A DNA stretch of 64,000 nucleotides. Source: Margaritifera margaritifera. Taxonomy: Eukaryota; Mollusca; Bivalvia; Unionida; Margaritiferidae. Every line of letters starts with the position of its first letter. Position 1 is the stretch's first letter. Both the position numbers and the translations under genes were made by a program. The notes beneath the pieces are model-generated. The model ran no database searches and was not told the DNA's origin. It was given only the letters and a program-made list of their open reading frames with translations. Shown one piece after another: positions 34,723-47,780 of the stretch. Location: NCBI GenBank assembly GCA_029931535.1, contig JAQPZY010001670.1, forward strand, positions 4,004,001 through 4,068,000. The letters are read 5' to 3'.

Positions 34723-35112
34723 TCACTTAAATGGATATTATCAATGAACCAATCACTTAAATGGATATTATCAATGAACCAATCACTTAAATGGATATTA
34801 TCAATGAACCAATCACTTAAATGGATATTATCAATGAACCAATCACTTAAATGGATATTATCAATGAACCAATCACTTAAATGGATATTATCAATGAACC
34901 AATCACTTAAATGGATATTATCAATGAACCAATCACTTAAATGGATATTATCAATGAACCAATCACTTAAATGGATATTATCAATGAACCAATCACTTAA
35001 ATGGATATTATCAATGAACCAATCACTTAAATGGATATTATCAATGAACCAATCACTTAAATGGATATTATCAATGAACCAATCACTTAAATGGATATTA
35101 TCAATGAACCAA
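34723..35112 (+). repeat. 30-bp minisatellite, 13 identical copies
   Basis: Thirteen perfect units starting TCACTTAAATGGATATTATC. The unit length is a multiple of three and is stop-free in at least one frame on each strand. It therefore yields 171- and 173-codon frames repeating SLKWILSMNQ (plus) and SDWFIDNIHL (minus). Perfect identity means recent expansion. The frames are probably a by-product rather than a gene. Confidence 0.97.
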
Positions 35113-37277
35113 TTGCTACAAGAGGAAAAGTATAATTCAGTTTTCCTGATAATGTCTCCCCGTGTATATGTAGCTAATAAAAGATTTCCAATCAATATAT
35201 TCAGATTTTTTTTTAAGTAACGTACAGGTCCAATGTAGTTCTTGGTGAATTATGCTATTTCTTTGTAAATAAGAGTCACTATAAGAAAGAATTCTCTATC
35301 TATAATAGCAACTTTGCCATGTATGAAAGTTGTCGACGATACGGCACCGAAATATGGGAGCTCTCAGAAGATATATGCATGTGATACAAGATGCACTACA
35401 TACATTTTTGTCTTGCTAAAATCAACAAAACTTAACTTAAAATTGACAAGTGTTTCATTCAGTTTGGTATCTTTTCTACGACTGGTGTTCCAGGTATCAT
35501 TACTTTGTAGACGGTCGAGTTCTTGCGTGTGTTGCGGTAAGTTTAACGATTGGCCCTGAGCATGCTTGATACATCTGATGGTCCAAGGCAAGACTGTCCA
35601 TTTTTGGCTAATACTAATTTGTGCCAGCACCATAACCACAAAAGGTGATGTTGTACAAATTATTATATTAATTACTTATTGATAGATCGATTTACTGATC
35701 AATCAATCGACTTACTTATTGATTTTTATGAGTAACATTTGCATAAAATGACAAACAATTATAGTTTTGTTCTTCTCAAATGAAAGTATGTTCAAGAATT
35801 AGAAAAAGATGATATCGCCAGGGATCGTAAGGGCTGGCAATCTTCCCACGCAAAACGCATTGTTTTACTATAAAATACGTTGATGAATATCCGGATGCGA
35901 GAAACAGGATAAAAGAACTACGGTTCTGTAGTTATGTGCGCTTATAATTTTGCCTTTTTAAAAAAGCCTTAAAACCCCTTTTGTGAATTGGAGAACGTGG
36001 TTCCCTGTAATATTGATTTCTATCTAGAAAAAAAACTTTCTGATGACTCATCGTAAAGTGCCCAAAATTTGAATGAATGTTATGGTTGATACCTCAAACA
36101 ATTGCTGCAACCTTGCTCACATTAAATTTGCACAAAGATTTGGACACTCCTAAAGAAATAAATTCACTCATCCATGTTTATTTTATCTTGAAATAGAAAA
36201 TCTCATCAGCAAATGTAAAAGTTACCATAATTAGAAAAGCAAAAAACTTCCTAGACAGTGAGATATGTTATGATTTAATGGATGGCTATTCCTTGTTTTT
36301 ATGTCTGAAAGGTTCTTTTTGCATTTGTGTCCATCATAAGCGTCAAAATTAGACTTAGTTATAAAAGTCGTATGTTCGTAATACTTTCCCTATTCTCCTC
36401 TTAACTTATTTGTAGATAGGAAAACCATTACAACCAAAACGAACAGGTTTTTCTTTTCTTCGTTCTTTGTCTCTACAATCAAAATATTTTTTTTTCATTA
36501 ATATCGTCAGAAATGTTCTTTACTTTAGTTTTTTTGTATTCCTAAGTCTATCGTTTGTAAAGTCAGATTCCCCAAAGAATTCAATTTAACCATATCCAGA
36601 GAACATAAACTGTATTGTTTTTCATTTTACTTGTTTTTAGTTTTCTCTAAAATATGTACAGAAGTCTACTAAAGTGCAGTGCTAGACGATCATGGGTTCG
36701 ATTAACCAATATTTGCCTGTGTTATGTTTTTGAAACATATTTGCCGAGTTCCAAGTTTGTTGTTTGTTTTTGTTTTCAAATACTAAATGATAAAAAGCTT
36801 ATATATAAATAATGATATTATATAAACACTGACATATACAGTGCAATCTGTTTATAATAGACAGTTAATGGACATCAAATTTTTGCTATTTTTAGAAATA
36901 GCAAATGTCATCCATATTTAAAAGTGTTTGAAAAGTAAGCACTCGATATTTTCTTCCAACAGTACCCATTGACTGTTTGGACAAGTCTTCCAACAGTACT
37001 CATGGACTGTTGGGACAATATTTTTTATTATTTGTACACCTATAGCGAACATATTCAGTTGAATTTCAAAAAGAGACAAATGTAGAAGTCAACATAAATT
37101 AGAGAAATTACCAAACGTGTTGTTCGTGTATCAAGCTAAGATAAATAGTGTTTGTTTGAAATACAGAAAAAAATCATATACAAATCCAAGTATTGTTTTT
37201 ATTTGTATGGTTCAGTTTTCTTATGGGCATGATGAAACATTTCACAAAAACTGAGTCACGAGAAACACCAAATCTCA
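35113..37277. other. No gene recognised; possible LINE end
   Basis: At about 35812-35850 the plus strand reads DDIARDRKGWQSSH, which resembles the C-terminal tail of some non-LTR retrotransposon proteins; there is no other support. A GGGTTCGATTAACC stretch at 36697 resembles a tRNA B-box. The rest is AT-rich unassigned DNA. Confidence 0.35.
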
Positions 37278-37905
37278 AACTTAATGCACAGATAGCCCAC
37301 ATAAGTACACGATGCACAGATAGCACACATTAGTACACAACACACATATAACACGCATAAGTACACAATGCACACATAGCACACATAAGTACACGATGCA
37401 CAGATAGCACACATAAGTACACAATGTACAAGTTGCACACATTAGTACACAATATACATATAGCACGCATAAGTACACAATGAACAGATAGCATGCATAA
37501 GTATAGAATGCACAGATTGCACACATTAGTACACAATATACATATAGCACGCATAAGTACACAATGAACAGATAACACACATAAGTACACAATGCACACA
37601 GAGCACACATAAGTACACAATGCACAGATAGCACACACAATTACACAATGCACAGATAGCATGCATAAGTACACAAGGCACATATAACACACATAAGCAC
37701 ACAATTCACACATAGCACACATAAGTACACAATGCACAGATAGCACGCATAAGTACATAATGCACAGATAGCACACATAAGTACATAATGCACAGATAAC
37801 ACACATAAGTACACAATGCACAGATAACACACATACGTACACAATGCACATACAGCACACATAAGTACACAATGCACATATAGCACACACAAGTACACAA
37901 TATAA
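37278..37905. repeat. 28-bp minisatellite, about 22 copies
   Basis: Imperfect units with the core CACATAAGTACACAATGCAC followed by AGATAGCA. Because 28 is not a multiple of three, three units make an 84-bp coding period and all three minus-strand frames are open, producing Cys/Val/Leu-rich frames of up to 186 codons. These are judged non-genic. Confidence 0.95.
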
Positions 37906-37929
37906 GTACTCTACCTAAGATAATTGCGT

Positions 37930-38120
37930 CTAAACCAATATAGAATAGCGTAACTTTCGAGGAAGCAAATATAAAATAGCGTAACTTTGGAGATAGTAAA
38001 TATAAAATTGCGTAACTTTCGAGGCAACAAATATAGAATAGCGTAACGTTTGAGGAAACAAATATAGAATAGCGTAACTTTCGAAGAAGCAAATATAGAC
38101 TAGCGTAACTTTCGAGGAAG
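37930..38120. repeat. 31-bp minisatellite, about six copies
   Basis: Units with the core AGCGTAACTTTCGAGGAAGC followed by AAATATAGAAT; units differ at one to four places. Confidence 0.93.
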
Positions 38121-40680
38121 AACGTAATTTGTTTTCAGAATTTTTGAAACAAAATACCCTCATGAACAAACAAAGCATTTATTCAAATAACAATCGAATT
38201 TTTTATATTCGCTCGTTAGATACGTTGTCGTTTTCCCCAATTCTGAACAAACAACATATTCTGGGTGCACTGCGCTACTGCGGGGAATTTGCTTTACAAA
38301 GAAAATAATTTACACTCATTGCGGTAGGACAAAATGAATTGGCTTTGCGAACAAGCAATGCAGTTTATTAGCACTCGAAGATGACCAAAACAATACATAA
38401 ATTCTCCAAAAGTACAAACAAACAAAAACAGTAATGACAGCTGTCATGGTTACAAATTTATAATTATGTGTGAACATTCTAAGAATTGAATCCCGATTCA
38501 AGGCGGAAAAGAAATTTGATTATATCTTTCTTTTTTCTGTTCCTATCAGAGCAAGAACAACAATTTTACTTGAATAGGAATATTGTAGACATGATATTTC
38601 CGTACATTTAAAATAGGTGATCATCTTTTCTGAGCTGTCATATAAAACTAAATCCGTTCTATCCCTAATAATTGGAAAGAAACTCAATACAAATCCGCCG
38701 GGTTTCATTACAGAAAAACAAATTTCGTTGTGTTCAGGTTGAAACAAAAAATAGACAAAACTCGCAGAAATAATCACAAACCTATTAGGTGTTTCCTAGA
38801 TTAAGTAAAGGCGAGCTTTTTGGGCAAGGCGGAATAACATTTCACGACATAATATCATTACTCGCGTTTGCTCTGCCGAGATCAGCTGCCACTCAAGATG
38901 TCCTCACCAGGAAAATTAGCTGCAGCAGGTGTTTTGGCGAAGAACATAATTTTGCAGACGATATTTGATGCTAATTTTTGGTGTTATCATTCTCTTTTCC
39001 AACATAGTAAAAACAAAAATTATTTATAATGCAATTCAAGCTAAGTTTTTTTTTTGTTTTGTTTTTTTTTTTTTTTTTTTTTGATCCAAAGAAAATAGAG
39101 GAAGGACTTTTCTTCATGGACCATTTTATTAATCAAAGTGTTATTCTCAATCCGATGAGTACCAATTTATTTTCCTTGAGGATGTTAATCTTGTTTGTAA
39201 TAACCTCCCTGCAGAACAAAAACATTTAGTCTCGAAATTTGTTTTATCACTGCAGTTCTTCTTTCTTTTCCACTGATATGATTTCATATTCAAATATCGT
39301 TTTTTTTGTTTCAGATTATCCTTCGGACATTGATAATGGCTTTGTATATTGATGAATCCCACCATAATCATGCTACCTATGACTGCTGTCTTATTTGTCC
39401 AATATCAGTCAAGTAATGTAGTTACATTACCAGCATAAATCATAAACGTATCTTATTTATCCAATATCAGTCAAAAACACAATGTTGGTGCAAGTTAGCT
39501 TATGAAAACTAAGAACCTGCAAAGTGAACATTGACGCAGAAGATAATTTGAACCATCCTAAGAAGATTTGACACTGTTAAGGTTGTCATACTTTTACAAA
39601 TAAATTTGTCTAAGGTAATTAATATAACATGAAATTACCGTGCAATTGTCATTGAGGAGAGCAAAGAAATTTTCTGTTTGAAAGAGCTCAATGTACAAAA
39701 ATAATTTGACATATTGAAAACATATTATTATCGATTCTTGTGTTAAACATAAAATTGTTATCTGTTATAAAAAGAACCATGAAAGATCGAAACTTGTTCA
39801 TATTTTCATAGTTGGCTTTATATATTTTTTACGATTGTTGACTTGATTTCTAAGCTGTTTATACTTTATCCAATGGTAGGGACTCCCGCTCTAAATAGCT
39901 TGTTTCATTCCGTCAATTCCTTAATCTGATAGATTTTCGAATAAGGCTGTCATACCATTGTTTATCATTTGGCCTTGTTCTGACATATATTCTTGGAGTA
40001 CAGAGTTTTGCTTTTTCAATAAAAAATAAGGAGGAAAGTAGTTGAGCTGCTGGTTCCATATCTCAGCCGGAGAATGAATCCCCCAGTTAATTTCATTTAG
40101 AATGTTATTTAGTTTGTTAATATCGGTGTGTTTGTATATCCATATTTCTCTCGCAAACAAAACAAACAAACAAACAAATAAATAGTTGAAAAATAAAACA
40201 ATTCCATCAAAATGCAAGTCACCACGTGGTCACTTATTTCTGCATCGACAGGGTTAACCCCAAACGCAACAATATTGGGTTAGTTGTAACAATAATATGA
40301 TGTAAAATAGTTGTTGTATTGGATATTATCCATTAGGATGATTTTTTATCATATTTTCCATACTATTTACTGATATTATATTGTCAAGATTGTGAAAACA
40401 ATCATCAACAAGGTCATCATTTAAATAACCTCAAATAACGATCTTTTCATACACATTGAGAGCTTTCGCGATAGATATATTTAAAACTGACACGTCTTTA
40501 TACACTATCAAATGACCACACCAAATAGAAGAGATCTTAACAACCATGAATTTGTGCGGCCTTTCACAATTTCCCGCGCGTTATTCATTTAAATCTTGGA
40601 AATAATCCAGTAATAAATTAAAATAGAAACTAATTAGTGGATAACGAGACTGGGCGGGAAAGTGGAAATGAATGGACAGA
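38121..40680. other. No gene recognised
   Basis: A 43-codon frame starting at ATG 38898 (MSSPGKLAAAGVLAKNIILQ) looks protein-like and could be a first exon, but no downstream exon was identified. A TTATTTGTCCAATATCAGTC block at about 39392 recurs at about 39453, and a poly-T tract lies at about 39060-39082. The rest is unassigned. Confidence 0.3.
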
Positions 40681-40685
40681 AGCAT

Positions 40686-40776
40686 TCATACATACATACA
40701 TACATACATACATACATACATACATACATACATACATACATACATACATACATACATACATACATACACGCACGCA

Positions 40777-40808
<32 letters not shown>

Positions 40809-40916
40809 CATACATACATACATACATACATACATACATACATACATACATACATACATACATACATACATACATACATACATACATACATACATACATA
40901 CATACATACATACATT
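40686..40916. repeat. Compound CATA/CGCA/CA/CATA microsatellite
   Basis: About 20 CATA units, then seven CGCA units (40769-40796), about seven CA units, then about 26 CATA units. All frames are open and give spurious tetrapeptide repeats. Confidence 0.98.
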
Positions 40917-41914
40917 CATCGCTTGTTTGACCCAGACATACAAAATTTACTCTATATAATTCGACAAAACAATATTTTATAGAAATAAATAAACATTTGC
41001 AATAAAGAGCTGAAATGATAACTCACATTCATAAGTTTCTCACATTCATAAGTTTTATGTTGATCGTTTACAATGTTTAGCTGACAAGCAGTCTGTAAAT
41101 GATTTTCCTCGTGGCAAGGCACTGCTTATTGAATTCGGAACAGGTTACACCTAGAGACCTTAATTGAAAACAGGTGTTTTGTTGAGATAAATTACATTTC
41201 TAATTGTACCAAAGAAAAAGATGCTAGCCAAAAATGCCGCCACTTTCTTATTTTCCATCAAAATAAATTGTAATACCTCCATTTTCCAAACGGCCGTCTT
41301 CATTAAATCTTAACTTTTCTCTGTTTCTGTGTAATGTGACGTGTGAGGCGAGTTAAATACATGTCATGATCTTAACTTGTGCATTACATCAATGTTTCTG
41401 TGTATTGTGAGGCTGCACTCAGGTTTAAATCATCTTATGATTTTAACTTGCCTATTATATCTGTTTTATGCTGTGATATAGTCCACACTATAAAACATAT
41501 TGCCACCAATTCATCCAAATAGCACCCCTGCTATGTAATTATAACCTACACAGATTTGCGATTTACATTTTTTTTTAAAAATATCTTTTACCGCAGAGTA
41601 TCTTCACGGTCTATGTGCATTTGTATATGTTGTCCAGAATGTATAAATAACATTCACCAAGAGAAGTAACTCTTAACAGTATAATTATTACACACACACC
41701 CCATCGCCCTCCAATAACACTTAGACATTTATCTATATAGCCATTTGTCTCGCTGTATTTTGCAAAAAAATATTATGATGTGCACAAATTTCAAATCATT
41801 ATTTTGTGTTCGCTAATTGTCTTCATAGGCTTAACCAAATTTCTTTATTTCAACCAAGTTGTACAAACGCATTCTCGATGACTCAGATGTTGGCGTAATT
41901 GTGGTCTTTCATGG
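40917..41914. other. No gene seen
   Basis: Unassigned AT-rich DNA; a short direct repeat CTCACATTCATAAGTTT occurs twice near 41022 and 41038. Confidence 0.4.
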
Positions 41915-42055
41915 TTGAGGAAACCGGAGAACCTGGAGGAGACCACTAGATTTGTATAGGCGACCACATAGCCTTGCACATGCTAGAGCTTGATATCGAA
42001 CTCTGGACCGCAGAGGTGCAAATCGGGCGCACTACCGCTGCCCTATCCAGACTCC
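41915..42055 (-). mobile_element. tRNA-derived SINE
   Basis: On the minus strand from about 42052: an A-box-like GGGCAGCGGTAGTGCGC, a B-box-like GAGTTCGATATC, and a tail block CTCCTCCAGGTTCTCCGGTT. That tail resembles a conserved segment found downstream of the tRNA head in many animal SINEs. The copy is diverged. Confidence 0.65.
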
Positions 42056-43440
42056 TTCATAGTTTGGCTGGTCTTGAAATTTCAAATTAATCAGATAATA
42101 CTGTCGAGTCTGACTGATCCAGTTATTTTAAAATAGTTGATATAATCACAGAACTCAAATTTGAATTTCTGAAAGTTTCTCGATGTATTTATTTATTTAC
42201 GCAGGGCCGAAAAGATATTGTACTTATTTTTAATTTCACTATGGTCCAGTTTCGTCGTTATATCCATCACTTAAGTTGAATTAGTTAAATAAAAGACATT
42301 ATTATGGTAAATTTTTATAAATCATTTAAAACCAAATTATCGAGGTTTATTCGTTCTATTTTATGATTTGTCACGCAGATAACATGCAACTGAAAAGTCG
42401 ACATACTTGCCAAGAGGTTGAAATTTGGTCAAGTCAAAATAATTTGATGTGTGAGTACCATTACATGTATGAATTTTAAAAACAGTTTTTAAGACAAATA
42501 CCCCCACTCCTTTTTGAAGATTGTCAAAACAATGGTGCTTCTTTGCAGAAAAGTGAATGATACTCTCCTAGATAGTGGTTATGTGTCGTAGGCTAGCATA
42601 CAGATAATGATATTTGGTATCCATACGTGGAGATGAAAATATTGGACAGTAACAGCGCATTGCTCAAGTAATACATATTACAACTGATATCTCGTTTTTG
42701 TGGACCATTGCTAGTCAGAAGCTGAGCAGCTGGACCACCTTGTCGGTGATCATTCAGCTAGGGAAAAAAAGATAATTTATAATTATAATCAAATAAAAGG
42801 GCGTCGCGAATCTGTAATATTTTCTTTTTTAAAGACACAAAAGCGGGCTTTTTTAAGTTCAAATTGTAATCCCTAGTGAAACAACTTGAGCTCTCAGTCT
42901 TCATCCATATCTTTATTATTGATCTTATTTTCAAACCTCTAGCTTTAGCAGTAGCAGAAGAGTTTAGACATTACATACATACTTACAACGGACTACAAAA
43001 AAGAAAATCCCCGCTTTAACAAGGTACACGTTCCCAACTAGTGTCGGACTGGAGCATCTGGCAAAATTTCTGAGGGAAGATGGGGCGCGGATCTTTTAGG
43101 TAATAGTATAAGGGTAAGGCCGCCATGGACCGACATGATGGTGCGCCGCCTGATCTGGGGCAGATCCAAAATATTTGCCCAGTCCAACACTGTTCCGAAC
43201 TTCCTACCACACGATTTCTGAAAATCGCTGGTGTTTCCCTGCCTCATATTTGGAATACCACAGTCGAAGCTGTGACTTAATAAATGTACACGCGTGAGTA
43301 AGATGTCAGTATAGCCCAGTGCGAACTAACTGGTGCCTTAAAGCTGCATTTCACCGCAAAGCCAATTTTACACTTATATAACTAGCGTATTCTCGGTAGC
43401 TCATTACTATAAACAACGATAGTCTTACCACCCAAATCTA
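42056..43440. other. No gene recognised
   Basis: The 64- and 69-codon minus-strand frames at 43016-43247 overlap in two frames; one reads WANILDLPQIRRRTIMSVHG. They resemble no family with confidence. Confidence 0.35.
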
Positions 43441-43445
43441 CCCAG

Positions 43446-43640
43446 ATAGGGGAGCTGCGGTAGCTCAGTTGGTAGAGTGTCGAACTCGTAATCCAAAGGT
43501 CGCGGTTTCGATACCAGCCAAGCTCAACCAGGCTCGTCTGTCTCGGTGTCTCCTTGGAAAAGGCACTTAGCTCCCATTTCCTCGGCATGATATAGTCAAT
43601 AATGTTAAAGTGCTGTTAAAAAACAACCAACCAATCAACC
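43446..43640 (+). mobile_element. tRNA-Thr-like SINE
   Basis: The head GCGGTAGCTCAGTTGGTAGA carries a perfect A-box, followed by GTCGAACTCGTAATCCAAAG (anticodon CGT position, Thr-like) and a B-box region GGTTTCGATACC at about 43505, one base longer than the consensus. A conserved-looking body follows (TCTCGGTGTCTCCTTGGAAA, AGGCACTTAGCTCCCATTTC), then a simple tail of AACCAACC-type repeats near 43624. Because the body is present and the acceptor stem is unpaired, this is a SINE rather than a tRNA gene. Confidence 0.85.
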
Positions 43641-46600
43641 ACTTTGATTGACTAGTTCAGCTTGTGTAGTTTTTGGAAAACCATGGTGTTGCAGACCAAC
43701 AATAGAATTGTTTATACTATTGAAGTGAATAATTTCAAAATAAAAGACTCCCTTTCCACGGGTTGTAATCATGCCCTGTGTTCATATGATTGGTTTGGTT
43801 TTGAATTGGGTCTAATACACTTTTCGAGGCAGAATAGATTTTAGGTCGGATTCAAATAGTATTGACATTCGGACAGTGAGAGTATGTAACTTACACTTAG
43901 TTTTACCAACCCTCGAATTAACTATGTCTGGGCTGTTTACAGTTGCATGCGTCACACAGACCATTTTGCAAGTTACTTTACACGTACGTAATGAACAAAT
44001 TACTGGAAATCAACCAAGCTTATTCAAGTTTTATCTCGTCTGCCCAATGGGTAGTAACTCTTTTATCTTATTTTATTTTATTTTTATTTTATTTTGTTAC
44101 AACGCAGATAAAGAGTCATGCCATGCCTTTATCTTAATTTTGACTATTTTGAGAAGCAGAGAGCTTTAAGCTAAAAAGTGAACATATAATTTAGTTTTGT
44201 TTATTCAGTGTTAGTCTAGACCTTGTAATAAATCTAACCTTCCAACAAAATGTGCAGGCATACCGTATTTTACAATGGAGCACTGTAGTTAGAAACTCCT
44301 TTCACTTTTAATTAAACTTCTGATCAAATGTCTTCGGCTCATCGGTAAAAATATGGAATGGATTTTGACACCGTGTTGAAATACAATCGGTATTACTAAT
44401 TGCATGTGACCTTTTCGACGTGATTTATGCAGTCATTGTGTCAATTTATGATGAAAGTTTCGACATCATCTATATAACGCTTTCAACTTTACGGTAACCC
44501 TCTTATATCTCAAGTGAAATGCGTAATCATGGAACGTAAATGATGGTGACGGCTCGTTGGGCGCAGATTGAAACATGGGTTAGTTCCAAACGAAAAGCGA
44601 GATCAGTGCAATGGAGTGGTATGAAAGGTTGCGGTTTTATGTGGACCGACATGTTATGTAGATGTTTTCAGTCGCTTGGATATGTAATTACTGGATATTC
44701 TATTATGATGGTTTTTATTGTGGGACCTCTGTGTACCGATTAGAGCCTCCCTTTAATATAAAAATACACCGCAGAATATTCAAAGCATTTTTGACAGAAT
44801 GTTCTTAATGCTGGAACTGTAAAAGAATCATTACCTGCTTCAAATAAATCTGAAACAGTTATTGTAGGGGTCAACACCATGGTAATATATCATCTTATTA
44901 GCTGGCATCTGTTTGTTTTGTTGGACACATAAAAAAGTAATAATTTAATAAACGTTTAACTTACTATTTTATGCTGGATATTGAGTAATAAATTAAAACT
45001 CATTCAGTACATTATTTACACTAACATTATTGGCTTAACAAGGTATATTTGAAAGTTGCCATTTTTCGGTTCGCAAAGAATTTGATGCGAAAGATATGCA
45101 GTTGTCAAAAGATTATAGAATATATTATCCTTTAGTTTGGGATATGATATAAGTTGTTTATAATCATATAGAAAACTTCAAATAAATAATAAAAATAATC
45201 TTTTTTCGTATTTAAGTTCTGTTCAAAATTGCGTTTATTATGTGCCTAATCTTCCCAAGAGTCTTGTTAATGCAGATTCTGTCTGATGCGAGTACCAGAG
45301 AACAATCATCATTGTCAGGAAAAGAGCAACTCAAGTTCTAAATACAGTAGTATCCATACTTAGAACTACATTCGTGTGTTAACGTTAATATTCGTGACGA
45401 TCAATATAGATGATTATAATCGATTGAACAATGTGTTTGATGTCGAGATTTACAGAAAAAGAACTTTCCAAAATAACACGCGATAAAACTCATCTTAATC
45501 GTCATTGTATGACTGCATTCTTTTATCCCCAACTCTCACCTTCACGATAAATTAACTGTTAGTGTCGTCGCCATGCGCAAATATTTGTCTTCGAAAGTCC
45601 TTATTGTGTTTGGAGAACATTTTCAATGACATTGTGTCACTGTCATGTTATTTGTACCGTAAGATTGGGAGAAGATTAACATCACATGTTTTTTTGAAGG
45701 TGTTCAATGCTACAGACGTGTAATAATTGTTACGATGATTGTAACAAAAGAAAAGACTCAAACAAGCTTTCAAGATTTAAAATACAAATCTTTAATTTTC
45801 TAAAATATTAAAATATTTCAACAAACAATCAAAGTGAAAGAATTAAAAATAACTTACAGTATAGAATATCCTTAAAAGTCCTAAATTGTTTTAAAGTTCA
45901 ATGTTCCGGAAGTTAATCCAAATATTCCGAATGTATGTTCCGAATGAAGTAACCTTCACTGTGCTAATGTTTTGATAAGAATAAGTTATATCCAAATAAT
46001 CCCTGCGAATATGGAATCTCACAAGTTCTAGAAATGTTTCCGATAATTCCACGGAGCTGTATAATAATTAAGGTTTAAGACACAGTACTGAACAAGAGCT
46101 TGATGACTTTATGGCTTCAGGCAAGCCAGATCTACAATGATATTCCCACTTTTTCGATCTTTTCAGTCACACATCGATACTTTGGTCACACAAAGATACA
46201 AGCAAAACTTGGTCATGAAAGTGGAAATAATACACTACCATATACACTCAGAATGTTCTAATCTATATATTGCATTAGTCGGATGTTTACTCACCTATGC
46301 ACATGTATTCCAGATGAAATGAAGTATTAGTAAAGTGAGAGACACTGAATATTTTGTTCGTTTGCTAGGAGAGTGGGTTATTGAATGTCGTTCCGAATTT
46401 ATACAGTCTCTTGACAATCTTGTTGTATTCATATAAGGCACATGCAAACATTCTTTTAGAGACGGTGCTATTACGTAGTGCATCATACAAAGTAACAAGG
46501 CTCTGAATACAAAGGTCATCAAGTTTAATGTTTTCAAAGAGCGAGTCAGTGTCTTTTCGGCTTCTGTTTGCAAGCCTAAACTTACGTTTTTGCTCTTGAT

Positions 46601-46890
46601 ATAGTACTGAGTTGCTTTGATCATGCGCATATTTAGTTTTATAAAAGAATATATCTTTGTATGGCTTCGGATCAACTGAACACCCTTACTGACTCAGCTC
46701 TTCAAATAGTATTTTTATTATGCTCTTTGTAATTGTCTATAGAAATGCACCCTGTGAGTTTCTTTCTATAGTTCCATTGTACTGAGTAATTACGCGAAGC
46801 ATAAAATGTTTCAGTCAAGTTTTGTTTATTTAGAAATGTCGTAGTATTCTGATTAAATTATACATCGGATGCTTTCTTGTTGATGTCTTT
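43641..46890. other. No gene recognised
   Basis: The longest frame is 126 codons (46295-46675, minus) and resembles nothing known. A dispersed repeat at 44785-44900 pairs with 62815-62925. The rest is AT-rich unassigned DNA. Confidence 0.35.
44785..44900 (+). repeat. Dispersed repeat, pair of 62815-62925
   Basis: Shared ordered blocks: AGAATGTTC, GCTGGAACTGT, CAAATAAATC-like, CAGTYATT and GGGGTCAA, each with similar spacing and orientation. Confidence 0.6.
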
Positions 46891-47236
46891 GTGTCTTTGT
46901 CGCCTTTGACTATGGCAGCCTTGTTTGTGGTTGGGTTTGGAATATACGCACCCAATCAGGTTGACAGTGGCATTGATAGTTCACGGCTTTCTACTGCGAA
47001 TTTGCGGGCAATATTGGACGAGGCCAACAGCGCGTGAGGTGGCTACCATTCTTTTCAAATTACTAAAAACGCATGCTAAAACGCAAACACAGGCCACTTT
47101 GGCAACATATTTTTTGTCCGCCTGTTATTGAAAAACTGTATTGTATGCTGGAGGTGCTCTGTGAATAGGCCTCGATTCAGGAAGCTGTTGTTCTGACGTT
47201 CTGTCGTTTCTCTCATTCCAACAGAAAACGCACTTC

Positions 47237-47780
47237 TTATGATAAATATCCAGTGAGATTTTGTATGATCTCCTCGCGAGCGTGGGGTCTTCTGCGGACT
47301 GTTAGTTCCCTCTTTGCCACTTCATCGATTACAACCGAAGTGTATGCTTTGTGCGATGCAGCCAGTATTTCATTTACCAAAGTTGTGTACTTTTCGACTT
47401 CATGGAAGATAAGCTTCAACTCTTCATTGGAGACGGCGTTGTCGCGTAGCGCCTAAGATATATGGTCTGCGATTGTGTTAGGCTTCGTTTCGGCGAAGAC
47501 GCTGATTTCATCGTTCTTTTTTGGCTTTCATTGATAGTCGCCGGTTGATGCAATGTCCACCAAAGCTCACGGCTGTGGCCACAAGGGCGATAACGATATG
47601 GACAGCAATGAGTGTTGATATTATTCCAATTCCCGTCACACCGGTGCGTATATACACAGCTGTCAGTGTGATGGTTACACCATCCACCACATTTAATGCG
47701 CGTTTGGACTTTATGTACAGAGCGCACACATGTACGGCCTCTGCCCGTAAGAAGGTTTCGGTTGATACAATATCCACCAA
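47237..47780 (-). pseudogene. P3 small membrane protein with C-terminal helix
   Basis: From about 47735 the minus strand reads ALYIKSKRALNVVDGVTIT, then a hydrophobic segment GIGIISTLIAVHIVIALVAT, then GGHCINRRLSMKAKKE. After a frameshift it continues NDEISVFAETKPNTIADHIS, stop, ALRDNAVSNEELKLIFHEVE, and a 60-codon ATG-led tail ending NLTGYLS. Order (short helix, hydrophobic segment, basic spacer, acidic helix with an EEL-x-LI-x-EVEKY-type motif) recurs in many animal Polintons with no assigned function. One membrane segment is likely. Part of the gene is duplicated in tandem upstream. Confidence 0.6.

Noticed and set aside
34674..35220. 171- and 173-codon frames as a repeat protein gene
   Set aside because: Both strands are open only because the 30-bp unit is stop-free; flanking codons are not protein-like and there is no promoter or exon evidence.
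35812..35850. Possible LINE C-terminal tail (DDIARDRKGWQ)
   Set aside because: Only a dozen residues fit and nothing upstream supports a reverse transcriptase.
36680..36720. tRNA B-box-like GGGTTCGATTAACC
   Set aside because: No A-box or stem pairing; too weak to call a SINE.
37256..38178. Cys-rich frames up to 186 codons as a venom-like or Cys-rich protein
   Set aside because: They follow the 28-bp and 31-bp arrays in several frames at once; no signal peptide or conserved domain.
40630..40982. Six overlapping frames of 85-106 codons
   Set aside because: They arise from the CATA/CGCA microsatellite on both strands.
43446..43520. Functional tRNA-Thr gene
   Set aside because: The acceptor ends do not pair and a SINE body follows.
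46295..46675. 126-codon minus-strand frame
   Set aside because: AT-rich, no recognisable motif, and long enough to occur by chance in a window of this size.
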